A stretch of 64,000 bases of DNA from Cyanoderma ruficeps (GCA_008694505.1 VZDJ01000116.1:16702781-16766780), one strand, 5' to 3'; shown: positions 34,801-46,510, numbered from the stretch's first letter. Numbers and translations are program-made. Notes: generated by a model from the sequence alone, not told the origin.

Positions 34801-37800
34801 TCTGTCTTAAGTCACAGTCCAGAAATACAACCAATCTGCTGGGCAGTTCCCCAGACACATCAGTCCTCATTGAAGCTCTGCTGTGTGGAACAGGGCAGAG
34901 TGTTTTGCTTCACTAGGAAAGGGCATGGAGGCAGTGGGTGAGCAGCTGAGCAGCAGGGATCCGGCTTTCTGGGCACTGCAGACTGTAATTTATCTCCATG
35001 AGGAACTGAAGGGGGTTCAGAGGGGAAAAAATGTCATGAAGTTAAATGGCAGTGTTGCCTCGGCATCCTTACAAATAAGCTTTACCTGCTGTTCGTTCCC
35101 ATCTTGGTTGCAAAGGCCATCATTTACCTGAACAAAGGCATGGAAGGATGCTGGGAGCAGTTGTCAGGGAGCACACAGAGCCAGTCCCTGAGGGAGGAGG
35201 ACTGTCAAGGGGCCCTGAGACACAGCCCCACTTGGGGATTGCCACCAGCCCCACTCCTCAAGTTCCCCAAGGATGCTCAGTAAGCATGCAGGGAGCAGAG
35301 GCTGGGGTGGGCTGCGGGGGCAGCAGACCCCAGGGTTGCTGGTCCTGCCAGTGCTCTACAGTCTTTAGGCTGCACTGTCCCAGCAGGTCCCTTGGAGAGA
35401 GGGCAGAGCCTGTTTTGGCATGTGCAGGAACTGGCCATGTCTAGTGTATTGCTTCCACGGCTCTGAGGTGTTTCTTCATGTTCCATGCTGCTTTGTCTGT
35501 GCTCTGCCTCTGGCCAAGGCTCTGGAGTGCTGGTGCTGAGTACAGCACCACCCTGGGCTTTGCAGGCAGAGGTCTAAGTACTTACTGGCTTTCAGGTTGG
35601 GCAGCTCTAAATCAAACCTCTCTGCTCTATCCCTCTGCAGTACTGGAGATGTCTCAACTTCCAGTTGAGACTGGAATTGTACTGGAATTGTACTCTGGCT
35701 ACACAGCCAGAGTAATGTTAGGTATGTTTAAAGGAAGGAGTCCTGCTGGGAGCCCTGCCTCACCAGCAGCTCGAATGGGTCCCGTTACCTCCAGCGTGGC
35801 CCTGGGGATCTTCCAGGCACTGTTCTTTGCCAAGGAAGCTTTAGGGCATTTGGAGAAAACCACTCCTGAAGCTGTGATTTCTCCCTGCCCTTAGCTGACT
35901 CCAGGGCTGTGGTCCATCAGGAGGTGGGGCACACAACTGCACGTACCAAACGACCCCCTTTGTGGTGACAAATGTCCCTAAAACGTGTGACACACCCCAG
36001 AGCTTCGTGCCTGGGATTTACAGCCTAACTGACCATGGCTTTTGCTCCCACTGAGGGGGTCAGGTCCGGCTGATTTGGAGGCCCATCCCCGGCAGCCTGC
36101 TGTGCTCTCTCCGCGCTGATCTGATCCGTACTGGAAGCCGCGGGAGTCGTGGGGCGGCAGAGCCCAAGTGTGGGTTTCAGTTTAATCACTGGGGCTAAGG
36201 AACCTCTATTCATTCCCGCCTGCATTCATCTGTGTCCTAGTAACGGTGCTCTCCCAACCTCCTTCCCAACACAGGCACACACGGCGGGATAATGGCAGGA
36301 GCCCGGCAATCGCGGAGCTGAATAGCGCTGTAATTGCGAGGCTATAATGGCGAGCTGGAACTCATTAGCCATTATCAGCCGTTTCAGCGGGACAATGACA
36401 GCACCCCGGGGTGCGCGGCTGCGCTGGCTGCACCCGGTGGCCCTACACGCTGCTCGGAGGCCCGAGGCCAGCCCGCCGCTGACCTTGGCCCCTCGCACGG
36501 CTGCAGAACCCGGTGGAGGGAACTTTGGCTCTGGATGGCAATGATGGACTGTGTATTTAGTCAGTCATGTGACATGAGGCATTCCTGCTCCCTGGTCCCG
36601 CTGTCAGGGCTTGGGAAGTTACAGACCCCCCGTGGTGCTGCCCCAGCATCCCAACCTGCTCCATGGTGGCATTTTCCTGTCTCTCTCCTTCCCTGGCTCC
36701 AGCCGCTCATCCTTCTCTTGACTGACTTCTCCTCCTGTAGTTTATCTGTTTTCCTCTTGGTTTCTGTGTTTGTGTTCAGTGCAGGCAGTGGGTCTCCAGC
36801 ATGGGAGCCCTCCCTGGGCTCTGCCTTCACCTAGGCATCCTCCATCCCCAGCACACGCCTGGGGCAGGTTGGCCTTATGGCAAGAAGCAAAAGCTGCCAT
36901 GTTTCGTGATGCCAAGTGGGGAGACTGTCTCCTGCAATAGGGGACTGCACAGAGATCCCCAGCTCTGCAGACTGTGGGTCCCAGGGCTGATGGTCCTGCT
37001 TTTCCCACAGTAATCACATCCTGTAATGCAGAAAGGCATTGCAAAGCTGCCTGTGAGGTGCAAATCTCTGCAGCTTCTGGCTTGATGTATTTTAAAGCAA
37101 GATAATCCTAGCAGGAGCATGTTGGAGAGCATGGCTGAGGAGAGCTGGGGAAGGTGTGGCCAGCAGGCTGGGAGCAGAGGCCCTGCCATGTGTGTGTCCA
37201 GTAGCGGGACACATGTTGTCCTGGTGCTCAGCAGAGCGTGGGCAGGACCAAGGCCATGGGGTGGGTGTAGGTACCTCTTATTTCCACCAGCAGAATGAGC
37301 AAGGAGGGGCAGCAGCTCCCTTCTGGCTGCATTGCCTATCCCTGTGCTCACCCAGGGCTTTTGAATGAGAGAGTGATGCCACAAAGCAGCTTGTCCTGTG
37401 CAAGCTTCTCTTGGCAGGTGAAACTTGAGTGTGGCTTATTCTCCAGGTAGAAGGTGTGAAATGGCTGTGCACTGAACCGGTTGTGATGCAAGGATAACAG
37501 CAGGAGCCATTATCATGTGTCACTTATACATAGTTTTGCAGCTGGGTATTTGGAAGGATCCTCCTGTTCTGGGGGCTTTTGTTTGTTTCTTGGTACCCTT
37601 GCATTCTCTCAACAGCTCTGTGTGTTTGGATGACCCTACCAGGTGCTGGCCGCATTTGCAGAACAGGGTGACATGCATCCCAGGGGGGCATGGGAATGGG
37701 AGCAGGGAGGAGCCGGACAGCCCCTGCCTCTTGTTGCCTTATGATCCATGAAAGATGCCAGCTTACACAGCCACAGCCAGCCAGATTTCTGTGTGCCCAG

Positions 37801-39124
37801 CACTGCTTGGCCATGAGGGTCCTCTCTGGAGCCTGGGGCCATTCCTGGTGAGGGGCCACAGAATTGCACCAGCCCCTACTGTCCTTTGGGGCCCTGACTG
37901 TTGTTTTTGGGGAGGCCAATGCCTGGCTACCTCCTGAGTACTTCCCTACTAATTTCTTCCTCTTCTCTCTACAGGGAGCTCAATGGCAACAACATAACTC
38001 GAATCAACAAGAATGACTTTGCTGGGCTGAAGCAGCTCCGTGTCCTGTGAGTTCCTGATGAGGGGCCAGCTGCCCCCACCTTGGTGGATATTATGCTTGG
38101 TTTGTGGCCCCTCCTGGGGCTGCTGGAGTTACTCAGCCTCTTTCTGTGGGCTTCAGCCAGCAGGGCTGGAGGGAATTGCATTGGGCTGAGCATGGTGGAT
38201 TTCCAGCTTTGAGAGAGTGGGAAGAGTCTGGGTTGTGTTGAGGGGATAATGGGAGTGAGGTGCCCTGGGTCAAAAGAAGTAATGGGGGCACTGGGACCAC
38301 TTTTCCAGAAAGCTGACCCCTTCTCTCTGCAGGCAGCTGATGGAAAACCAGATCAGCGTGGTGGAGCGTGGGGCATTCGATGACATGAAGGAGCTTGAGC
38401 GGCTGTGAGTGTCTGGTCATGGAGGGAGGTTGGTGAGGGGCTGCTGGATTTAGTTGCAGAGAGCATCCTTTCCTTTTTTCCTTAAACCCTAATGTATCAG
38501 TGCTCCCTGACTTCAAACAGTTTCTCTTCTGCATGGCAGTGGTATTTTACAGTTTGGGAAGCACACCTATTTCTGTTTCTATAGATCTTACAGTCCTTTC
38601 TGATGCTTTTGAAGTGAGGAGCAGGTTAAACACAAATGGCCTTTGCTGTATCAGCTGTGTCCTGTGTGTTAGCAAGGGAGCTGTAAGTTCTGGTCCAGTA
38701 CTCAGTAAAATAGCTCAGCAGTTTAAAAATCCCAAGCTGCTCTAGCAAATATGAGGAGCTGATCGAGCAGCAGGTAAAGAGTGCAGTTAAGCAGCAGTCA
38801 GCAGTTAACAGCTTGGAGTCCTCTCTGCATGTAATTACAACATTGTGAGTAGGTCCATTAGTGCCCTGGTGGTTGTCCCTGCCTGGGACAGTGGTGAGCA
38901 GGATGGGGTGTCCTTACCAGGTGGATGCTCTGCTCTAGTGGCCTCTCTGAACCAGCCAAAGTACTCAGCTCTGCCTGATGCATACAGCTGGGCTGCAGGT
39001 GGGGTCATTGCTTTGTACCCCAAACCCCGACCCTTTTCTTCTTTCCCTGCAGACGGCTGAACCGCAACCAGCTGCACACCCTGCCCGAACTTCTCTTCCA
39101 GAACAACCAGGCACTGTCGCGGCT
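25619..39124 (+). CDS. SLIT1: SLIT1, Slit guidance ligand 1 (exons 1-4, 3' end outside window)
   Basis: Spliced coding region: 25619-25821, 37975-38046, 38333-38404, 39053-39124, giving 140 residues in an unbroken frame. Slit1 is a secreted glycoprotein that binds Robo receptors to repel axons and migrating neurons. Residues 1-34 or so form a signal peptide with a leucine/alanine-rich core. [14 protein letters not shown] (residues 37-50) is the LRR N-terminal cap with cysteines in CX3CXCX6C spacing. [26 protein letters not shown] and [13 protein letters not shown] open the first leucine-rich repeats of domain D1. Each 72-bp exon encodes one 24-residue repeat and breaks inside a leucine codon (CT|N). 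The match to human SLIT1 is close and clearly better than to SLIT2 or SLIT3 from memory. The full protein is about 1530 residues, so about 9% is here. Confidence 0.96.
26353..26363. other. Assembly gap (11 N)
   Basis: Eleven unresolved bases directly before a (GT)n run, inside the minisatellite region. True length is unknown. Confidence 0.99.
26364..26384. repeat. (GT)n microsatellite beside the gap
   Basis: About ten GT dinucleotides immediately after the N run. The base pair before the gap (TG) suggests that the repeat continues through it. Confidence 0.85.
27540..27660. promoter_or_regulatory. Candidate regulatory element in SLIT1 intron 1
   Basis: AT-rich island with CCATAATTATCCTCATAC and AAATGATTATTACC, giving clustered homeodomain-like cores in an otherwise GC-rich intron. 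Texture only. Confidence 0.25.
30290..30440. promoter_or_regulatory. Candidate regulatory element in SLIT1 intron 1
   Basis: Begins GTCTATATATTGCCATGG and includes GGAATTGCATGC, AAAAATATTAG and TTTGTATTGACTG. It is non-repetitive and AT-rich against its surroundings. Conservation has not been tested. Confidence 0.27.
35651..35714. repeat. Two perfect hairpins flanking an 11-bp direct duplication
   Basis: GTCTCAACT at 35651-35659 pairs perfectly with AGTTGAGAC at 35663-35671 around a 3-base loop. CTGGAATTGTA then occurs twice in tandem (35671-35681 and 35682-35692). TACTCTGGCT at 35691-35700 pairs perfectly with AGCCAGAGTA at 35705-35714 around ACAC. No known element is recognised. Confidence 0.85.
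36230..36400. promoter_or_regulatory. Candidate enhancer with inverted homeodomain motifs
   Basis: Dense TAAT/ATTA cores with several CpGs. GGCTATAATGGC (36340-36351) and GCCATTATCAGCC (36368-36380) form inverted arms differing by one inserted base, with CTCATTAG between them. TAATTG lies at 36331. It is non-repetitive and has no coding signal. Confidence 0.4.
37975..38046 (+). CDS. SLIT1: SLIT1 exon 2 (LRR 1)
   Basis: The acceptor CTACAG ends at 37974 and the donor GTGAGT starts at 38047. The exon is exactly 72 bases. It encodes [20 protein letters not shown] then LRVL, with the split leucine codon CT|G at each end. It is nearly identical to human. Confidence 0.97.
38047..38332 (+). other. 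SLIT1 intron 2 (286 bp)
   Basis: A short intron, GTGAGT to CTGCAG. Nothing else is seen. Confidence 0.95.
38333..38404 (+). CDS. SLIT1: SLIT1 exon 3 (LRR 2)
   Basis: The acceptor CTCTCTGCAG ends at 38332 and the donor GTGAGT starts at 38405. It is 72 bases encoding [20 protein letters not shown] then LERL, a complete repeat in the same phase as its neighbours. Confidence 0.97.
38405..39052 (+). other. SLIT1 intron 3 (648 bp)
   Basis: GTGAGT to CCCTGCAG. No feature beyond ordinary intron sequence is seen. Confidence 0.92.
39053..39124 (+). CDS. SLIT1: SLIT1 exon 4 (LRR 3)
   Basis: The acceptor TTCCCTGCAG ends at 39052 and the donor GTAAGT starts at 39125. It is 72 bases encoding [20 protein letters not shown] then LSRL, in the same phase. 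The next expected repeat (human DLSENAIQAIPRKAF) is not in the window. Confidence 0.97.
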
Positions 39125-40464
39125 GTAAGTACCTTCCCTGCCCAGCAGCGGTGTGGGCTCACTTGGGGGACTGCCATGGAGTTTGGAGGGGCACTGATGT
39201 CACAGGAGGGTGCTGCTCCTGGGGGCATTGTGCTGGTGGTTACTGGTATGTTGTCCCAGTGAAGGCTCGGAACGCGGCAGGGGAATGCACCCTGTGTCTG
39301 TGTGACCCGAGCATGCAGCAAGGTGGGAAATGGGCCGTGACTTGCAGAAGACCTGAGACTGGCAGTGTTAAGGATGTCCTTGTAACACATGGGAATATGG
39401 GATGAGGTGCTGGCAGTCTGGGCTGGGGCTGGCATCACAGAGTTGAGCTGTGCCTGCACAGTGTCAGGTGGAGAGGTGCTGTGAGCTCCTCAGCCTCGTC
39501 CCCGCGTGTGGATCAGGGGCTTTGGAGCAAGGTTCCCTTACACACTAGCCCAGGTTCTCATGAAAGGAGGGTGAAAGAGGGTGTCCCTAAGGAGGTCACA
39601 TTCTGCCCAGGGGAACCCCACAGCCCTGCTCAAGAGCTGCCTTTCTGTAGGTGTCTGGAGAAGGAGGGGGAAGCCCTGCCCAGGGCAGATCCAGCCCTTC
39701 ATGCCTGCTGCCCCCTCCTTACATTGCTCTACCTGTCCCCATACCTGCCTGTCCCTCTGCACCTGCAGAAACAACTCCAGGGACTGTCTCTTGCTGTGCA
39801 AGCCCCAGCTCCTCAGATCTCTCTGCTCCTCCTCCCTCTGTGCAGCAGCAGGCTGCCTGGGGAGGGCTTCTGGGGTTTTGATAAATATTCTCTGTTCCAT
39901 ATTGGGTTTCCCTTGCCTGGGGCTGTTTTACTCAGGCAATGGTGCTTTCAGCAGTGCCAGCATTGTTCAAACAAAGTGTTTACAGGCTCTCAGCTATGTC
40001 AGGCACCACATACATTGGGAAGGGTGCTGTGAGGAGGAGAGGGTGCATGCCAGACTGTGGCTGGGTGCTCTCCATCGCTCAGAGAAGCAGCTTATACCCT
40101 GTGGATTGGGGTGGTAGTTGCCAGGACACAAGCTTTCTGCTTGCTGCATCTTGTATTTCCATTGATCAGCTGTGACATGAGGATGCCAGGCTCCTGCTGA
40201 GGCAAGGCAGGAATGGATGAAATAACTAAATGTGCTGAGACATTCCCAGAACAGGCATGGCTGTGTTGGGGCCAGGCAGCCCTGCCTGTGCAGTCAGGCT
40301 GTGACTGAGCCATTTTCTTCCAACAGTGCCAGAGAGTCAGTCCCAGAGTCTAGCCTGAGGCGTGTAATGAAGGGTTAAAACGCTGTGTGGGTTGCCAGCA
40401 TGGGATGTGTGAAGTGGTGGACAGGTGCCAAAGATGGGCCTAGGTAATGGCAGCTGATAGCACA

Positions 40465-40640
40465 GGCGTTCAATTAATTATCAAATGGCATTCATTGAGC
40501 TCAGCTCTGCCATATCGTGGCCCCAGCAAGGGCCCATCCTCCTCCAGCCACCCATTGCATAACAGAAACGTGGGCAAGAAAATAATTACACAAATATTAA
40601 TGTTTCCTTTTTAATCTTCTTTAGATTTTAATACCAGGCT
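40465..40640. promoter_or_regulatory. Candidate regulatory element in SLIT1 intron 4
   Basis: CAATTAATTATCAAATGG at about 40470-40490 and AAAATAATTACACAAATATT at about 40580-40600 bracket a GC-rich middle. Clustered homeodomain/forkhead-type cores in a non-repetitive island. Inference from texture. Confidence 0.3.
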
Positions 40641-43600
40641 CTTTCAACAAGCCAACCCTAACACAATTCATTGTGGAGAGGCAGAAGAGCAGCATGTGTG
40701 TCTCCTATACATACAATGTGGCCCTACACGCCAGGCTCGTGTGGAGCCAGGACTATGCCATGGTGTGCATGGGGCTGTAGCTGCCACCAAGGGTTTAAGA
40801 GGGCTGTGCAGGATGCTCCTTGCAGCCACCTCATGCTCAGGTGCATTTCAGCCTCTTCCTGTTGTTTTACTGCTTACTGCAATGTGGTGGTTATTTCAAA
40901 CCTTTTCCCTCCCACTCTGTGTTGAAGTGGTTTTCTGGCCATTTCTGCCATGGCAAACTGCCTGGATACCAGCACCTGGAGTTTTTCTTGTTCAGTCTGG
41001 GGCTGTGTGCATGGGCTCAGATTTTGCAGCTCCTTGGCTACAGCTGGTGCCATGCCTTGGGGAGCTTTGATGCATGCTTGGAGCAGAGGGTCCCTGTGAT
41101 GAGCTATGGGACGGGTGACAGGGACGCCCTCCAGCCTCCTCTGCAGCATGTTCCCCCACAGACGTTAATGAGGGTAGGGGTGCAGCACTGGGGTCTGCCT
41201 GGAAAGCACATCAGGACCCAGTGTCCTGGCAGATCCTCAAGTTCTCCATTTGTGCAATGGAGCCCTATGTGCCAGAGGACCTGCTGCTCCCTCTCCTCGA
41301 GGCTGCCAGTTGCTGAGGTGCTCAGGGATGTTTCGGGGGGATGGCAGGGCAGGGGGTGCCCTGGGTGGCTTGTCTAGACACACATGCTGGTTTAGCAGGA
41401 GGTAGGATCTGGATCAGTGCTACTCCAGCCAGTGTGAGAGGTCATAAGGACACACTTAAATTGCTGCAAACCCGGGTCAGGCTACAGGGGTATGAGTCAG
41501 TGGGGAGCAGGTTTAAGCTAAATTGAAATCAGCTCTCCTTGAAGGAAATTGGAGCCTCCCCACAGGGCTTTGCACTTGTTTAACTGCTGAAATGTATCTG
41601 GAGTGGCCTCACTGCTCAGGACCCCCTCCCTGCCCATAAACAGGCTGGGTCCTGTGGTGGTCTAGGAAAAGAAGGCTCTTACCATCACCATTTTCTTGCA
41701 AATCCTGATCTCCAGATCACTTCCAGCAAACAGGCTTCCCCTCGACTTGCCAACTGCAGCCACCCATGGCAAGCTTCTCGAGTTCTGGAGTCCTCGCTGG
41801 GTCCTCATGTCTTCACACCGTTTTACTGGGAGGTCTTGAAGTAGCAAAAACTGACTGAATGAGTCAGGCTGAGATTGGTTTAGTTGGGAAATGAGGCTGT
41901 CTGGCAGCTGAAGCAGAAAGCCAAGGGTGGATTGCAGGAGCTGTTTGGGGTTGCTTAGATGGGCCCTTGGGTGCTGGCCTGGGTGCTCCAACCTTTTCTA
42001 GACATAGTTTTGATGGATCTTTTTCAGCACATCAGTAACACAGAAGATGAAGGCAAGTCTGTTGAATTAGGAGTATGTGAGAGCCATAGAGCAGTTTCCC
42101 GCTGTACCTTTGCCACTGAACCCGATGAAAATTTTTCAGGAGCACAGGAGGAGTTTCTCAGGTTCAGGTTGGGATGGAGAGCTCTTTGTCCACCTCCAGA
42201 GTGTCAGATCCTGATCCACGTTGGTGGTACTTTGTGGTCTCCCAGCCCGGCTCGAGCAACAATTAGATGCATGGGCTGGACCTGGGGTGTAAAGAGCATT
42301 TGTGCATCAGGATAATGGAAAGGGCTGGAGTTAAACCTGATCCGTCAGGGCTTAAATAAACTGGGGAATGGCAGGAAAGGGCCAACGGAAAGCAAACCTC
42401 AAATGAGGGCATGGGGGGAGGTGAGACGCCTGGAGAGGAATGTTTTCCCCTTGGAATTTGGGAATATTGAGCTGACGTCTGCCCAGAGCCCATTTCAGTC
42501 TGAGGTAGTGAGGAGGGGGGTCCTTGGCAGCGGGGCCAGGAGGCGGGGGGGACTCCCTGCATGGCCTCCTTTATTTATGTCCCCCGCAATGAGCAGATAA
42601 CTCATTAAGCAGTCCTGGTGGCTGGAATGGTGCTGATCTGAGGTTTCGCTGGAGAGCGCCTGACCTCAGTGACCCATTCTCAAACTGGGTTTAATTAAAC
42701 TGTCAGCACTGGACGGAAGAACAAAGCTTTGTGGGCTCGGGGGAAAGCCAGGGTCCCCCAGCAGCTCACTAGGGAAGAGCACATCTCCTGTGAAGCGGAG
42801 GGCTGATAAAAAGGTGGATCTTTCCTTCCAGTGAGGATTACCCAGGCAAGAAGGTGACCTCTTCTATTGCAGTTGCCAGTGTTGTCCCCAGTGTGCCACA
42901 GCCATGCACATCTTGGCTCAGCAATGGTGCTCCTGTACAGCCCTGATGCACACCAGGAGCCAAGGGGATGCTGGTAGACCTTCCTTCACCATCTCTCCCG
43001 AGCTGGCAGGAGCTGGGGGTTTTTGGGTTTCCCGACAGCCCTCAACAAAAAAAGCAAGCAGAGTTTCTGCTTCCTTGGGAAGAGTGGGGGGGAAGGATGA
43101 GAAAGGAGTTTTGTAGCACTCTCTCCCTTCTCTGCTTACCTCCTCTGAAAACCTCCTCCTGAAGCTGTTTCTAAGTCCCTTTGGGAGTTCTGGATGGGGG
43201 ACATGAGGAGGAGAGAGGAGTCTGGAATGGCTGTAGCGGCAGGGTGAGGACAGGAATGCTGCGGGCACATCATCAGGGAGGCAAAGACGTGGGCTGTTGA
43301 AATGTGCCAAAGGCACACAGGATGGCTATAAATAAATAGTTTTCTCCAAGGGAAGCCGAGCTGATGCGAGGGAGGAGAGGAGCAGTGGGTGCTTGGCTGT
43401 GAGGAGCTCTGGGGAGTTGCTCCTGCAGGGGAGTCACAATCCCGGATGGATGCATCCCCATGGGAGTGGTTGCCCAGTGGTTTCCCTCAACAAAAGCTAC
43501 AGTAGCTGCCCCTTGCTCAGGCAGAGTGGGAGCTGAGAGAGAGTGAGCACAGAGTAGGGGGAAAAAGGTCTTGTCTCCAGAAGGAGGGAGATTTAGGACA

Positions 43601-46394
43601 TGGGCCGCAGACTGTCAGTTTCTGTCGGACCCATGCCAGCAAAAATGGTGAAGGAGATGGTGCCACATCTGAGCTGGCAGCCAAGCCCAGGGGGAAGGGC
43701 TGCTGTGCTGCTCTCAGTCTGCAAGGGCAGGGGCTCCCTGGAAACAGCATTAACATCTCAATCAGGACTGGTGACTTTCTGAGCCGGGGACATGTGAAAT
43801 GTTGTAGGAGCTGGGGGATTGTCATGCTCCCACTCCCGTGAGACTCTTCTCCTGCAGCCAGAGCCTGCAGAGGAATAGTGATGATCTATGACTGCCTCTG
43901 CCTGGGAGCAGACAGAGGGACCAGGGACTGGTTCAGACCCACCATGGACCCAGGGGTATTTAAAAATCTGGGAGTTTTGAGCTGAGTGGCAGAGAGCACC
44001 AAAGCTGGGTGTGCTGCCTGGTTAGGAGAGATGATGTTATAGTGAACCATGGGGCAGGTTCCTTGTACAACCCCTGCATTTGGCTAAACCCAGCCCTAAC
44101 TGCCTTTAGAAAAGCAGGCAGAGAAAAATGGAGGGCTGCTAAATAACTTGAGAAAATGCAAATGACATCCTCCAAGAAGGAGAGGATCACAACCATGCCA
44201 GAGGAAGCTGTGAGCTGAGTAGTAGCAAAACAGGGTGACAAGTGAAAAAGGAGCTGTCAGAGCAAGGAATAACAAAACAGGCCCCGCTCGGATGGGGCTG
44301 GCTGCGCGTGGGAGGTGTTGCTTGCGAGACTGTACTAGTGACCGTTCCTCTTTGGGCTGCACCAGGAAAACCCCCAGATAGGGAAGGCAGAGATGGAGAA
44401 AAAAATGTGTGCTTGGTGACGGCTGGATCTGTGTTCCCACAGTGGGTAGTCGTGCTGGTGCCAGGTGGGCGGTGTGGGTGCCAGGTGGGGACGCTCTCTG
44501 GGGAAGGAATGTGCCACAGCTTTGCTCCCTCCCAGTGGGGGAGACTTGCCTGAGCCCCGTTTTCAATTTAGTGGGGGATATTTGGTGCCTGCCTGCTGGT
44601 TGGCTCCCTGGAAATGCTGTCACTGTGGTGGGCTGGCTCTGGTTGTGCCCTGGCTCTCCTGTGCCAGTGCCAGACACTCGCCCCCACCTCCCACAGTCAC
44701 TCCTGTTGGGTCTTTGGTTGAGGTTCATTCCCTCCAGTAAGGTTTTCTGCTGGTTCTGGAGCTCAGCAAGTGCCCAGGAGCCTGCAGCCGCTGCGTGGGA
44801 AGGGGCCTGTGGGCACAGCATTGTGTTTTCATCTTCCCATGCTGGAGCAGGGTTGCTTTGGCTCCCTGGGCGCGTGCCCCTTTGCTCTTTGCACAGATGC
44901 ATACGTGCTGATGTTCTGTGCAGAGCTCTGCTGTCCAAGAGCAAAGTGCCAAGGTCACAGCAGAGAGCAGCTTTCCTGGAGCAAACCTCCCTGCTTCCCG
45001 TTCCCCAGCATCCCTCATTCTGTCCCAACTCCCCCTCTGGCAGCATCCCCCTCCCCTTGCCGGGTAAGGGCCAAGTGTCCCCGCTGTCACCATGCCCACG
45101 TTTTGGACTCCGGGTGCTGTACCCCATCGTGCTCCCCGACAAAGCTCTTTCTGTTGGGGACAGAGCAGGGCTGGGGGGGCCAGGCAGGGATATGTCCCCC
45201 CGAATACCAATGAGGAGGGGCAGCGTGGTTACCCCTGTAGCCGGAGGGAGGGGGAGGCCGCGGGGTCTGTGTGCTGCAAGGCACCCCCCCACACCAGCTG
45301 GGGGGAAGGGGAAGGGAGGCCTCTCTGCAGCCCCCGGGAACAAAGAGTCAGTGTGGCTCGTGACAGCTCTAAGGAAACGCAGGGAAACAAATGTGCCACT
45401 AATAGGTGGGGAGGTTACCTAGGGAAGGATGCTGCCAGGCGGGCGGGCGGCCAGCCCCCTCCCCGGCGGGCTGCCAGGCGCTGGGGGACTGCTCCTGGCA
45501 CCCCGGCCTTGGCGGGGCTCAGGGGGCTGCAGAAGGGCCAAGCTGAGGCAGGCTGATATGCCCTTGTGGGGACAGCATCCTTACGGATACCTCTGGGGTT
45601 TTGTGCTGGGTTACCCTGCTGGGAAGGAGCACCCTTGTGCAGGGGCCTGCTGCTCCCCCATTCTTCCTCCATCTTTAATGTGCCACAGATTTCAGCTTTT
45701 TTGGTGGGGGGGGAGGGCAGTAAGACTCCCTGGGGGATCCTGAGTGCAGACAACCTCAAAGCCTCACAAATTAAACACATTCTTAAGATCTTTTTATATT
45801 TAAGCACTTCCATAAGCATTTTGGGACTTGACCCGAAGTCTCCAGAGGCACAGAAGTGCTGGGGTGAGGACAGCAACCATGCCCCAACCTGCAGATCAGC
45901 AGCCTCCCTCTTTGCTTCCCACCAGCCTGGGCCCTGTCCCACCGGCGTGGTGGTGTAACCCCTGCACAGGGATGCCCCTGCTCCGGTCTGTGCCATTATT
46001 CTGCCAGCGAGCCAGGCCTGCCAGGAGTGGGCATTGCCAGACGGCTGCCTGGAGATAATCTGCCCCATTCCTTCCATGCACCCCGTGGTGCTCCTGACTC
46101 ACGGCTGGCTCCAGTTTTCTGGCTGTTGAGAGGCTTCCAAGGTTTCCCTGGCAATGCACAGGGTCAAGTCCCACTCCCGGGGCTCTCTCCTTGAGCCACT
46201 GATACTGCTGGGCTCACCCTCTGTCTTGCTTTGGCTGCAGGCTTGGATTTGGGTTTTGTTATATTATTAAAGCAAAAGGGGCTGAGCCTGTGGTGAGGTG
46301 CAGCTTTCAGCCCCCTGCCCCTTTCAGCAAAGTCCTCCCCTCCACGTGGCATCATGCAGAGCCTCCCTGTCCAGGTTCCCAGTGGTGCACTGGC

Positions 46395-46510
46395 AAATGG
46401 GAATTTGCAACCCATGGGAAAAAGCAATGAAAAATCAAGTCTTCCTAAATCTGAGCAGCAGTGCTAATTACACAGCTATTAAAACACAGGAATTATTTAT
46501 TCTCTGCCTG
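46395..46510. promoter_or_regulatory. Candidate regulatory element in SLIT1 intron 4
   Basis: AT-rich island with GTGCTAATTACACAGC and CTATTAAAACACAGG followed by AATTATTTATTC. No coding or repeat signal. Confidence 0.25.

Larger units (their letters stand above)
25822..37974 (+). other. SLIT1 intron 1 (12.2 kb)
   Basis: Begins with GTGAGT and ends in a pyrimidine-rich acceptor, TCTTCTCTCTACAG. It contains a degenerate GC-rich minisatellite, an 11-base assembly gap, candidate elements near 27.6, 30.3 and 36.3 kb, and a double hairpin at 35651-35714. No additional exon was found. Confidence 0.9.
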
